In this document: positions 1-13,200 of the stretch, one piece after another
How positions within the stretch are numbered: position 1 is the first letter of the stretch
Layout: every line of letters begins with the position of its first letter
Notes under the pieces: generated by a model
Seen by the model: the letters and a program-made list of their open reading frames with translations, nothing else
Database searches by the model: none
Told to the model about the DNA's origin: nothing
Program-made: the position numbers and the translations under genes
Assembly: GCF_036370855.1 (NCBI RefSeq)
Contig: NC_088099.1
Location: forward strand, 140,437,517-140,501,516
From: Dromaius novaehollandiae
Lineage: Eukaryota; Chordata; Aves; Casuariiformes; Dromaiidae
DNA length: 64,000 bases
Direction: 5' to 3'

Positions 1-427
1 AAGAGAGTCAGCCTGTCCTGTGAAGCTTTGAAGCCAGGCATTGACTTCTCCTCTCTAGCTATGAAAGTCCTAGATGGCATCATCTTCCAATGTAAGGTGG
101 TTTTGTTTCATCTGCATTGAAAATCTGCTGTTTAGTGTAGCCACCTTCATCAATTATGTTAGCTAGATCTTCTGGATAACTTGCTGCAGCTTCTACATCA
201 GCACTTGCTGCTTCACCGTGCACTTTTATGTTATGGAGATGGCTTCTTTCCTTAAACCTCATGAACCAACCTCTGCTAGCTTCAAACTTTTCTTCTGCAG
301 CTTCCTCACCTCTCTCAGCCTTCATAGAATTGAAGAGAGTCAGGGCCTTGCCCTGGATTAAACTTTGGCTTAAGGAAGTGTTGTGGCTGGTTTGATCTTC
401 TATCCGGACCATGAAAACTTTCTCCAT
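1..427 (-). pseudogene. Tigger transposase remnant (CENP-B-type DNA-binding part and start of DDE domain)
   Basis: Minus-strand translation from 427 gives an open stretch with Tigger transposase hallmarks: [36 protein letters not shown], then [10 protein letters not shown], which carries the first catalytic aspartate of the DDE domain. The frame breaks at about position 97-100. Typical family sequence (KMMPSRTF, then [11 protein letters not shown]) resumes in another frame and runs to the window edge, so there is a small indel. Further right the minus strand still resembles the 5' part of the element, but I see no clean reading frame for the first helix-turn-helix. It cannot encode an active enzyme as it stands. 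Confidence 0.9.
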
Positions 428-1044
428 ATCAGCAATAAGGCAGTTTCACCTTCTTATCATTCGTGTGGAGTGCTCACTGGAATAGCACTTTTAATTTCCT
501 TCAGGAACTTTCCTTTGTATTCACGACTTGGCTGTTTGGCGCAAGAGCCCTAGCTTTCGGCCTATCTCGGCTTTCGCTGTGCCTTAAAGTGAGAGATGTG
601 CGGCTCTTGCTTTCACTTGAACACTCAGAGGCCATTGTAGGGTTATTAACTGGCCTAATTTCAATATTGTTGTGTCTCAGGGAATAGGGAGGCCTGAGGA
701 GAGGGAGAGAGACAGGGGAATGGCCGGCTGGTGGAGCAGTCAGAACACACATGACATTTATCGATTAAATTCACTGTCTTATATGGGCACAGTTCATGGC
801 CCCCCAAAACAATTACAATGGTAACATCAAAGATCACTGATCACAGATCACCATAACAGATATAATAATAATGAAAAAGTTTGAAATATTGTGAGAATTA
901 CCAAAATGTGACACAGAGACACAAAGTGAGCACATGCTGTTGGAAAAATGGCGCCGATAGACTTGCTCGACGCAGGGTTGCCACAGACCTTCAATCTGTA
1001 AAGACTGCAATATCTGCAAAGTGCAATAAAACGAGGTATGCCTG
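1..1044 (-). mobile_element. Tigger1-type (pogo/Tc1-mariner superfamily) DNA transposon, one end, truncated by window edge
   Basis: The block ends at 1044 in the terminal motif ACGAGGTATGCCTG, followed by TA (1045-1046), the target dinucleotide of this superfamily. The stretch from about 610 to 1044 reads like the subterminal region of mammalian Tigger1 as I remember it: a GATCACTGATCACAGATCAC segment (833-852), an ATGGCGCCGATAGAC segment (948-962) and the terminal GCAATAAAACGAGG segment. The transposase is encoded on the minus strand, so position 1044 is the 5' end of the element relative to its gene. The other terminus lies outside the window. Family identity rests on memory, not on an alignment. 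Confidence 0.93.
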
Positions 1045-1046
1045 TA
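1021..1046. repeat. Terminal inverted repeat end of the Tigger1-type element plus TA target dinucleotide
   Basis: The repeat GCAATAAAACGAGGTATGCC and terminal TG end at 1044, directly followed by TA. The matching repeat and TA at the other end are outside the window, so the duplication cannot be confirmed here. Confidence 0.85.
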
Positions 1047-3937
1047 CTTTTTTGGGGAAGCACTAGTAATTTCTTCTCCTCTTCAGGCCCTTTGAAAAGG
1101 CTCATTGCAACACGACCATCCCAGAAGTTCTTTGAAAATATCTACCTCAGCCAAAACATCCACAAAGTCTTGACAACAGCCAAAGTCTTTTTCCACCGAC
1201 ATGCAGGATGTGCTTGGCCATAGCCGGTAGGTTCAGTCTTGGTCTCTGTTAAATAATTTTGGTCCAAACAGTTGGTGGAATGTTTTGGAGCTGCAAAGGT
1301 ACTGATCCCTCACTGTTCCTCACAGCATCTTAGTCCTTCACAATGAGGTGTTGAGGGTGTGTCATTACCTGCCTGAAGCTGCACACTGCCAGTGGTAGGG
1401 CTTGCAGGGTCTGTCCCAGACCGTGGCACACAGAGGGAGCGAGAGGGCAGGAGAGCACTGAGGTCCTGGCCAACCTGCATGTGCTGCTGTGCAGGTGCTG
1501 AGAGGAAATTGGACCTGCCAGCATCCAGCTGTCTGGACAGATGTGGTTTGGGTCCTGCTCATGGGTGCTTTCCAGGCAAAACAACCCATTCTTTCCTGCC
1601 ACTCTTCTGCTGTCTGTCTCCTGTTGTTCTGAGAGCTTCAACCCCTGAGCTCTAGTTACAGACCAGCATCCTCTACTTCCACCTCTACCCTACCCCAAAA
1701 CCCCTGAAGGAATCCATTAAAGTTCAGCTTCCCAAGCATTTATAACTTCATTTATATTTGATAGCTAACAGCTAGAATTTGGTTTTTATAGCTTAGCTGG
1801 ATAGCTTGTGTTCTTATTTCCTTAAACAGGTGTATTTACAGGAAAATCAAAATATCTACCTGAAGTAAAGCTAAATAGTTGATCCATGAAAATTGACATA
1901 ATCTTATCCCTATCAACGGTTTTAGGCAAAAAATTAGAGAAGAGCAAAAAATGGGTGATGAGAATTGCATTTAGGACACAGGTTCTTATTCTTAAGCTTG
2001 AAATATCAAGGCTGACCATGAAACTGCATAGAGCCATAAATTTGCACGTACAAGCTGCAGCTATGCAGCTCTTTTGGGATGTCTTACACTCGGACCATGG
2101 AAAACCAGAGATGAAGAGGCAGTTTCTAAAGGAGAGAGGAGAGGCCTCTCCACCACACTATGTGTTTCATCTCAAAATGCAAAGGACATGACACTCAGGA
2201 GAAGAGACTGTGTGAGAAGAACCATACTGGGTGAGCCCAAGGCTGCATCCCAGAGCAGATACCTCAGAAAGGGAATAGGAATAGGATGCACCATCATATT
2301 TCTTCCGACTGTTCTCCTTGTCTCCAATGATTTACATTTCTGGGGCTCCCAAAGTTGTTGCGTTTTCTTCCACGAATCTTGTCTAATGAGTTTCATGCTA
2401 AAATGTAAGTTTTTACCTGCAGCTTATGTGGGATTTTATTGGGAAATGCTAGTCAGGCTTCCAATAACAGATGCATTTGAAGACCCTGCCATCATCACTA
2501 AAATGATGTCAGCATATTGTGTTTGTAAAAACCACATGTAACTCTATCTCTAGTATTTTTGTTCCTTCATGCTTTTCAGGAGTGTTACGGCTTTCTCTTG
2601 GTACTGATAGAGCTTTAAATTCTTACAGTAATCTGTAGAGCACCTAGAATTAGGGGATGCTTGTTTCTGACTGGGTAAGAAACACCCCAATTCTCAAAGG
2701 ATGCAGTTTGCTTCCTCTGGCTGTGGAAATGTGCCCAAATCCCAAGGAACCAAACCAAGTACATGTCTTGCACTGCTGAAACTCGGCGTCTCTCTGGTTC
2801 CTGGTGCGACTAACCTCACCACGTGCGTTTCTGCATTTATTTCTCTGTCAAAACTTGCTCTGAAATGAAACAGGAATTCTTGAAGCTGATGGGGAATCCA
2901 GCCAAGAAATGAAGATGATATTCATCAGCAGAATTTGACCGAAGTCATTATCGAGCCTCTTAGGTCTGGGTTATACATCAGAAAAATTCTTTCTGGAGAG
3001 CCATTCTCTGTTTATCGCTCTCAATTTTGCCATTAGCCAAGTTCACCAATGCATTTCTAATTGATGTAATGGAAGAATTGGAATTTTTCAAAAAAATGGT
3101 TTATAATTCTTTCAGTTACACTGAAATACTTGTGAGTTCATTTTAAATAGGCATATTCTAGAAGGCTTTCCTTTTATTTCATTTTTCATACTCACTGTAA
3201 GGTATTTCAGATGAGAGCAAAGGGGTGCTCCCTAGAATAAAAAATGCTACTCGTCTGCTACTTACTGGACAACTTCAGTACTTCTGCAATACTGAAAACA
3301 TAAGTTTTCTGAGCATGTGAGAGCAAGGAAGTGAACTTATCTGATAGACAGGAAAGGATTTCCTGTTCATGAAGACAGACTGACAGTTCAAGTGCAAGGA
3401 AATGGAAAAAGGATAATCCACTCTTCTTTTTAGGTTTGCTTAATTATAAGGTTTTCATCTCTTCGAAGAAAATCAAAGGCTATAGTCACACGGGTAGAGG
3501 GTTTTTTTAATTGGACTGTTTTAATTGAGTTTCTTTATACAAATTTCCATTTGATTTAATTTGTATTTAGTATGATAAATGCTGTTTAATCTCAATTTCT
3601 TTATTCATTTTCATGTATGGAGAAGAGAGATGAAAGATTAGCTTCTAGTGACCTGCATCAAAATATAATTTGGCTAGAAATGAAATGAATTTGGATTTGG
3701 CTGTATCTCTTGGATAGTTTTGCTGCAACAACAAATCTTCATAAAGTTAAGCTGTTTGTGTTCAAAGAGTGGAAGAGGTGTGTTTAGCTGAGCTGCAAAA
3801 AGCTCATGCAGTTTCTGCCCTGTCTGAGTGTGTCTGACTGTAGTCAATGCCATCAGATCCTCAAAATGTAAAGGAATTTAGGATTTTAAAGTAAGATTAT
3901 GGTAGCAGCTTTTCACAGTTTAATTATTTTATATTGG
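1047..3937. other. Intergenic, no gene recognised
   Basis: AT-rich unique-looking sequence. Short open frames on both strands have no recognisable domain and no convincing splice structure. I looked for the missing first exon of the MCM3-like remnant here and did not find one I could defend. Confidence 0.6.
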
Positions 3938-4135
3938 AGGCTGTTGACTGATGCATTTGGTGAGCTGATTGCTTTTCAGAGAGCATTAAAAGATTTAGTT
4001 GCTCCTGATTTCAAACATTTGGAAATTTTAGTGTTGGGTTTGAAGGAAGCTTTGGAGCAAATCATGTCTCTCCTCGTCTGCTATCAGCTCGTTTCCTTGG
4101 TAGCTTGGGCTGTGTGGAAGGAATTGTGACAGAAC
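3938..4135 (+). pseudogene. MCM3-like remnant, exon a (N-terminal domain), frameshifted
   Basis: Translation from 3938 reads RLLTDAF then ELIAFQRALKDLVA, very close to the MCM3 N-terminal domain. After GL the frame is lost at about 4042-4043, where one base appears to be missing. From 4045 the next frame reads [19 protein letters not shown] and then CVEGIVT, again MCM3-like. A GTAATT donor-like site follows at 4136. Confidence 0.83.
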
Positions 4136-4990
4136 GTAATTATTTTGGGTTTAAGCTTTATTGTAACTCTGACTATGTTTTGTCTCTCAGCTGTATGAAA
4201 AGCAATATGCGTTATTTGTCATTTTTTAATTTGCAACGGTAAGTATTAATATAACATTTTCCCTCTGCTCTGCCAGTGCCGCTTGTCATGTTGGGTCCCA
4301 GCTGTCTGAGGAGAACGACTAATCCCCAGCGTGTGGCTGCGGTCAGGAGTCGTCCTTGCTGTGCCAGCCGCCGAGGTTAGACGGAGAGCGGGGATCTCTG
4401 GCAGGACGGCTGTTCACAAGTGGGTGTCTTCATACACATCAGTGGATTAATGGGAACTTAGAGTAACACAGGCACTGAAATAATAATATAGGCAACTTCC
4501 ATGAATGCTGTAGCACACCACTGTTCCCTTCCTCGTCGTCCCACTCCGTGACGGTGACTGTAGGAGCTGCCATCTGTCCTCCGTGTGTGAATCGAAATTT
4601 CAAACGGGCACATCAGCAGACATAGTTTTCTTAACTTTTGTCAGGACTGGCTTGGAATGAACTTGATATAAAATAGGAGGGTTTGTTTGTTAGTGAATGG
4701 GTTAAAAAATTCTTGTCAATATTGTTTCAAGTGTTACTAATTCTGTTATAATTTTCTTCTGTAATTGATACAAAAAACATCCATGAAGGGTTACCTCCAT
4801 ATTGTATGAAAGCAAAAGTTCATTATCATGCTCTGAAACAACTTCCTCCAGCTGTATCCCTCAAAGGGTCGTGCAAAAATTGTGCTGCATATCCAACAAG
4901 GTTTAAAGAGCATTGCTAGTGAATGCCATTAGGGTGCTGTTTGATACCTTTACCTGGCGCAACCTGCTTTAATGTACCTGGCTTGCTCAG

Positions 4991-5197
4991 GATGAGGCAA
5001 ACGGGAGCCTGACAGTGCAGCTGGGGTGGCCGGGCTTAAGCATCCCGGAGGTGCCTGGCGAAGCAGCAGCTGGGCAGTGTCCTCGCGCCATGGCGCTGAG
5101 CGCAGATCTGGGCTCCTGGGAGGAGACCACATCCGGAGGTGGCACAGGGCATGCTTCAGGAAGATCCTGCTGCCCCCTCACACCAGGGAAGCTTCAG
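4991..5197 (+). pseudogene. MCM3-like remnant, exon b, degenerate
   Basis: After an acceptor-like TTGCTCAG (ending 4990) the frame reads DEANGSLTVQLG, then IPEVPGEAAAGQCPRA, matching the MCM3 segments DEENNPLETEYG and QEMPEKAPAGQLPRS at many positions. The rest aligns only with small deletions: nucleotide traces of the GDR and RCLPGK segments and a final GSFR-like end are in different frames. The expected donor GT at 5198 reads AT. The GC content is higher than the flanks, as expected for former coding sequence. Confidence 0.68.
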
Positions 5198-6710
5198 ATT
5201 TAGCACCCAAGGGTGCGATGAGGAACTTTAACTAGGAGTAAGGAGAAATTTCAAACCATCAGAGCAGTGAGGTCTGGACAGTTTTTCCTTAAGGATCCAC
5301 TCCAGAAGATCCTATTTTTTTGGAGCCAGAAACAGTGCTCACCTGTGGTTGCTGATGTCTGCCGCTCTCAGTGCCCAGCAGGGATGTCTGCTGGGCTTTT
5401 TGTGGAGCTGAGACTAACCGTTTCCACCCTAATGTCCCAATATTTCCATGTTCTTTTGCCAAGTTTTCTCTTGTTATTTGGCTCTGGATCCTCCCTAATG
5501 GAAGCCGAATTTTCATTGAGTAGTCTTGCTGCGCTTCCATGAAACTAGCCCCTACAGAAAGGCTCTTCGTGCATGGTTGGTGCAGATTCATGGCTTAGTG
5601 CTGACACTGTCATGGCCAAATTTAGCATCAAGAAGAGCTTCCCAAAGCAGAGGTTTGCCTTATGTGTAGAAGTTGTTATATCTGAGGCAGACGTCATCAA
5701 AACATGAAGGTCCATTAGGAGTATTTGAGGCAAAACTCTGCCGGCTTAAGCTGGAATTTGGTTAATTTATGAAATGGAAGATGTGCTTGGTCTGCCTGTG
5801 AGAGCTCAGCCTGGTCGCAGAGACCCAGCTCCTTCCAAGCTTGACTCCTGTGCTTTTCCTTTCAGCACAGTGTGGTGAAGCATTGATTGGTTTTCTTTTT
5901 AAGTTCTCTTACCTGGGAAAAAGGACTATGCCTTGGGGGGGGGTGGGGGGCAGTATTGCTCATGTGGAGACTTTGAATTATATTCATTTTTTTCTCTAGA
6001 TAATTTATATTGATTGTACTTGCTCCTCCTGAAAGCATTTCCTTATGGCATTTTTCAGTAGTCACCTTTCTTACAAGCACTTCCCTTTGAAATTCTGGGT
6101 GCTGTAAGTTAATGAATGATCAATAGTTTTAGAAACTAGAAGCCAAAGTGTTGTTTCCCTGCTTTCTGTTTCAAAAATTTGGTTTCTGAGATGATTACTT
6201 CTTCTGGCTGTGTGTGCTTTACAACAGTTGTCTGATGAGTGTTTAGACGAGCATCTGACAAAGCCCAAGTGTCTGATGAGCCCTTTGAAGACAAAGCAAA
6301 AAATGAGTTGTCCTGCCTATCTTTCCTCCAAAGTTAGAAATGCCCCAACTCCAAAATACATTCTCTCCCAAATATGTATCTCTTGCTTCACAGAATACAG
6401 ATATCAAGTCCACTAGTATATAGGGGGGCAGAGAAGAGATGAAATCCCAAAGCTGTGCTATGTATTTCTAGCTCTTTTGGATTCTGATGTTGAAACTTCG
6501 TTAAATCCTCTTTCAGAGCAGGTTTCACTGACTAAGCCATAATAAAATAGACAAATCTAATAATTTCTTTGAATTTGATTCTGCTTGTACTTTCTCTTTC
6601 CTAAGCAGCTTTTTGTGTTATGAAGACAATAGTCCAGCATGTATTTAATAGTTAATCTGTTTAATAGTTAATCTTGTGACATTTCTCTGCATCTGGAGGA
6701 AAATACCCAG

Positions 6711-6819
6711 GACAATAATGTTGGCTAATAATATCAAACTGATGAGCAAAGAAATAGCACCCACATTTTCAGCTGATGATGTGGCAAAGATCAAGAAATT
6801 CTGCAAAGCTCAAACTAAA
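6711..6819 (+). pseudogene. MCM3-like remnant, exon c, open
   Basis: An acceptor AATACCCAG precedes an open block reading TIMLANNIKLMSKEIAPTFS, then ADDVAKIKKFCKAQTK. It corresponds to the MCM3 linker just before the AAA+ module. It ends at a consensus donor, GTAAGT, at 6820. Confidence 0.88.
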
Positions 6820-6916
6820 GTAAGTTATAAATTGCACTAATACTGGCTAATGGATAATGAGATTCCGTTCTAATGTTGGTAATGTGCAATGTAAGTGTTT
6901 CCTGTTTCTTAAATAG

Positions 6917-9679
<2,763 letters not shown>

Positions 9680-9689
9680 TTTTCCACTG

Positions 9690-10260
9690 CTCTAAGACCA
9701 GTCTGAAAAAGGTTTTGACCCTACAGCTGAAACATGGCAAAGTGCTCTGCTCTCCCCTTTAAGAAATGATCATTGTATTGCAAAATATTCCCTAAACTGT
9801 TTCCGCTATCAGTAGGGGATCGCCTGCAACACATTTGACAGCAGCTGTAACTGCGGATTAAGAAACTGGTGCTCAGCCTTGCGTTTCCAAAGAGAGCCAA
9901 CTTTGCGTCTCCTGAGCTCTAAAACCCTCCTGTTGTGCCACGGGCTCTGCTATGCCGCCCGCACGCTGCACACTGGCGCACGCATCTGCTGCACAGCGCC
10001 GCAGCCGCACTCAGCTCGGCCCCGCGACTTGCCTGGGTGCGGGAAGCGCTCGCGTATCCAAGCCCCTGCGCGCCGCTGTGCTGGCTGAGTGCTGCAGGCA
10101 ATGCCCTCCCGTTCAACCTGTGCTATTAATAGGCTTTAATGCAAATTCAGCATCTTCTAAACAGCCTGTGATTCACTGATGCAGACAACAAGTGAGAAAG
10201 ACCAAAGCGTTGCGCTTTAATTAGGCTGCAGCTTTATTAATTGAACTCTCCAGCGAGGCA
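9690..10260. promoter_or_regulatory. Candidate cis-regulatory block: CpG-rich core with homeodomain and octamer-like motifs
   Basis: Within otherwise AT-rich DNA, about 9940-10080 is rich in CpG (GCCGCCCGCACG, CGCGCCGC). On its right lie TATTAATAGG (10124-10133), the octamer ATGCAAAT (10139-10146), TTTAATTAGG (10217-10226) and TTAATTGA (10237-10244). On its left lies TTGACAGCAGCTG (9835-9847), a MEIS-like site joined to an E-box. Motif presence is seen; regulatory function is inference only. Confidence 0.3.
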
Positions 10261-13200
10261 GTTTGCCACCAGCTCCTTGGGCCACTGGCTCCCGTACGCC
10301 GTGTGCATGTGGGAGCTGGGGGCCTGGCGACCTCAGCTTGGACCGCAAAACTGAAGGAGCCCTTGCCCTCCTCCCAGCATCATCGCAGGCAATGCCTGTC
10401 TTTAAAACCAGCCGTGTTTCCTTAGGGAGCTGCAGTCCTGCAGTCCAGCACCTCCTCGGGACATCTGCTATCTGCTGAGAGTGTTGCTTTGGTCCCGGGC
10501 TCTGGTTGGAGGTACTCAGAGTTTCTCAGTGAACTGGGTTTTGGATGGGAAACACTAATCCTTCCCAATGGAAACTCTCTCCAGGGAAGAGTTTGGATGC
10601 AGCTGCCACAGGGACAGGTTTGCATGGCCTGAGGTGGCATTTCTGCTCCGCAGGAGAAAGGCAAGACACCTGGGACAGCCCAGCGCTTAGAGCTTCCTCC
10701 TGCGACTTTGGCCTCCACCTTCCATTTCACGAGGCCAGCGCTGACCACTACAGCATTGGCTGCTCTGTGACAGTGTGGCTGTTTTTTGTCAGCCAGTCTT
10801 GAAATGGTCTTGGTGCTACCCTAATAAGGAATGTGAAAGTATTTTAAACCTCAATGATATTTCTGGAATGGAAAAAAATCATTTTAGCTCAGCCCTGTCC
10901 CACCAGGTAATTGAGATGCTATGGGAAACAAGGCAGAAAGCAAATATAGAGATCCAGCCACAGACAATCTGGGAATGATGTGACACTTCTATGACATGAT
11001 TTGTGCAACACAGGTATAAACCAAGGCAAGTAGAAGCCAAGACAGCTTTCTTGTAAGAAAACAAGTGGCACCTCCTAATCTAGGCATTGAGACACGCTTA
11101 AGACTCAGATGAAAGCATGTATGTGACATCCTGTGGGCAAAGGCACTAGTGGCTTACTCATTTGGATCCCAGCTTATTCGCCTCCTCAGTGCCACTTTTG
11201 TGCTCTTCCCAGTCACTCCTAGACCTTGGGGGAAAAAAGTGTAAGTAAATCCCTATCCTTCCCTTCCCCACACCTCAGTTGAGCCGTACTTTTTGAGGTT
11301 GCTGGGATTCAAAATGCATGTGTCTGTGGCTATATGTCCCAGAAACTCAAATTTCTTCCAGGGCTCAGCATTCATTCTTGGGGGGAGGTGGTTATACCCC
11401 AGCGCTCTGGCTGGCTTTTGCAGGCAGTGGTGTACCCATGCTCAAGCTCTGCTGCCAGCTGAACACCTGCGCAGGTGCTCCCGGGGCAGGTGATGCATCA
11501 CCATGGGGGCCAGCCCAGCCTGGGCATGGGTACCTGCCCGCTTGGCCCCTGGGGCACACAGGAAGGCAGCTTCTGTGACAGCCTCATCCGTTCATGGCAA
11601 GGATGAGCGGCTGCGGGCTCAGGACTTTCCTCCCGTAGGCTACAAGAGAGGACAAATATTCGTATCTGGTCTGCAATGGCTTGCTGGGCTCCACCAGTTC
11701 CTACAGCAAATCTGCCAAGGCAAGTGAGAATCTTATTTGTTGTCCTTGGTGGCAGCCGAAGCAGAAATGGGGATCATCTTAGGGATGGTGGTAGAGCCAG
11801 CATTGCAGCGGGAGCTGGTACCACCACTGCTGGGACCTGGGAAGGGGTCATGGCTCCAGGTTTTTCTTCAGTCTTTGAGCTTGCAGTGACACATTATGTT
11901 TTGAGTGGTGCTCGTGCCAGTGCAGGCGTTGTTGTCCCGGCTGCCAGTTTCCCAGGCTTCCCAAGGGAGAGGGCTCCGAGGAGGCCTGTGGTCGGAGGGA
12001 GCAGGCGTGCAAGTGGTGGCAGCTTGCATTGCCCAAGGCTGGTGGAAGAGTGATGCTCCCAGTGCATCAGCGACATGCACTATGGTACATTCTTGCAGAT
12101 GGGGTTAAAATGGCGAAAAGTAGAGGGGCTCAATCTCACTGTGAGCCTAGAGTTTATGAACAGCAGAGCGAACAGGTGGACTCCTGAGCAGCAGGAATTG
12201 CTTGCGGTTCATGTTTGCAAAGGAGCAGCTGCTCGGGAGAAATGGCCTCTAGCCTGCTGTGCAGTGAGCTACAGTGGGCATTTGCTATCTTTATTTCAAT
12301 TTTTTTTAAGGCTCTTTTGCGCTTAAGGAAAATCGTATTTTTTTACCCCAAAGACTTTTCTTTTTTCACTTCATCCCTCAAGCTTAAGCATGGTCACTCT
12401 TCTCTTGACCAAGGCAAACCCATAGCTGTCCTGCAGCAATGGTTCCATAACCAGCTGAGACACGCTCATTTCCCATTCCTCTTCTTACCTCCAACTTACC
12501 CTGATAAATCTTTGCTGGGGAAGAAGACATGAAAGTAGCAACCAGAATGAAACCTGGCCCTTCTAAGTGGCAGCAGAGACTCCTACTACAGTTAATAAGC
12601 TAAAGTTTGTTAAAATTAATAACAATAAAACTTAATAAAATGAAGTCCCAGTGTTATTTTATGTAACTTACAGTGCTCTGTTCTGAATGAGCAAACACCA
12701 TGCACATGAGTGAAGTCTGCCTCCAAAGCCTAAGTGCTCACAACATGACAATAAGTAGGAGAAAAATCAATCATCACAGATGAAGCGCAAGACACGCTGC
12801 TGACAAGATTTGATCTGTTTTTTGTAGCATAGGCTACATGGATCCAGATGGTGCTAAAAAATTGCAGGCGACTGCGCATACACAGAACCCCGGCAGAACA
12901 AGATGGCTGCTTCTAGTTACATATTAGTGACCTTTAAACAAAACAGCTATCATTAAAATGCTAATCAGAATGTCCCATCTTTTTTTAAAGAGATAAGATC
13001 TAAATATGATGAATTGTACATAATCTTTCTCCCCCCCCCCCCATGAATACTGCATTGAAAGAGCAGTAATATGTATGCGTTGTATGAGTCAGCACTGCAA
13101 ACTTGGGAAACAGCAAGGTTTGATTTTGTTCTTTTAAGTTCCCGATATTCAGGTTAAACTTCTTTGACACCGTTTTGTTTTCACAATAGGTAACGTCAAA

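Noticed and set aside
11765-11830. Weak resemblance of GRASIAAGAG to the GRVTIAKAG segment of MCM3 Walker B region
   Set aside because: Only a few residues match, the flanks do not continue as MCM3, and no splice sites fit. Too weak to add as an exon.
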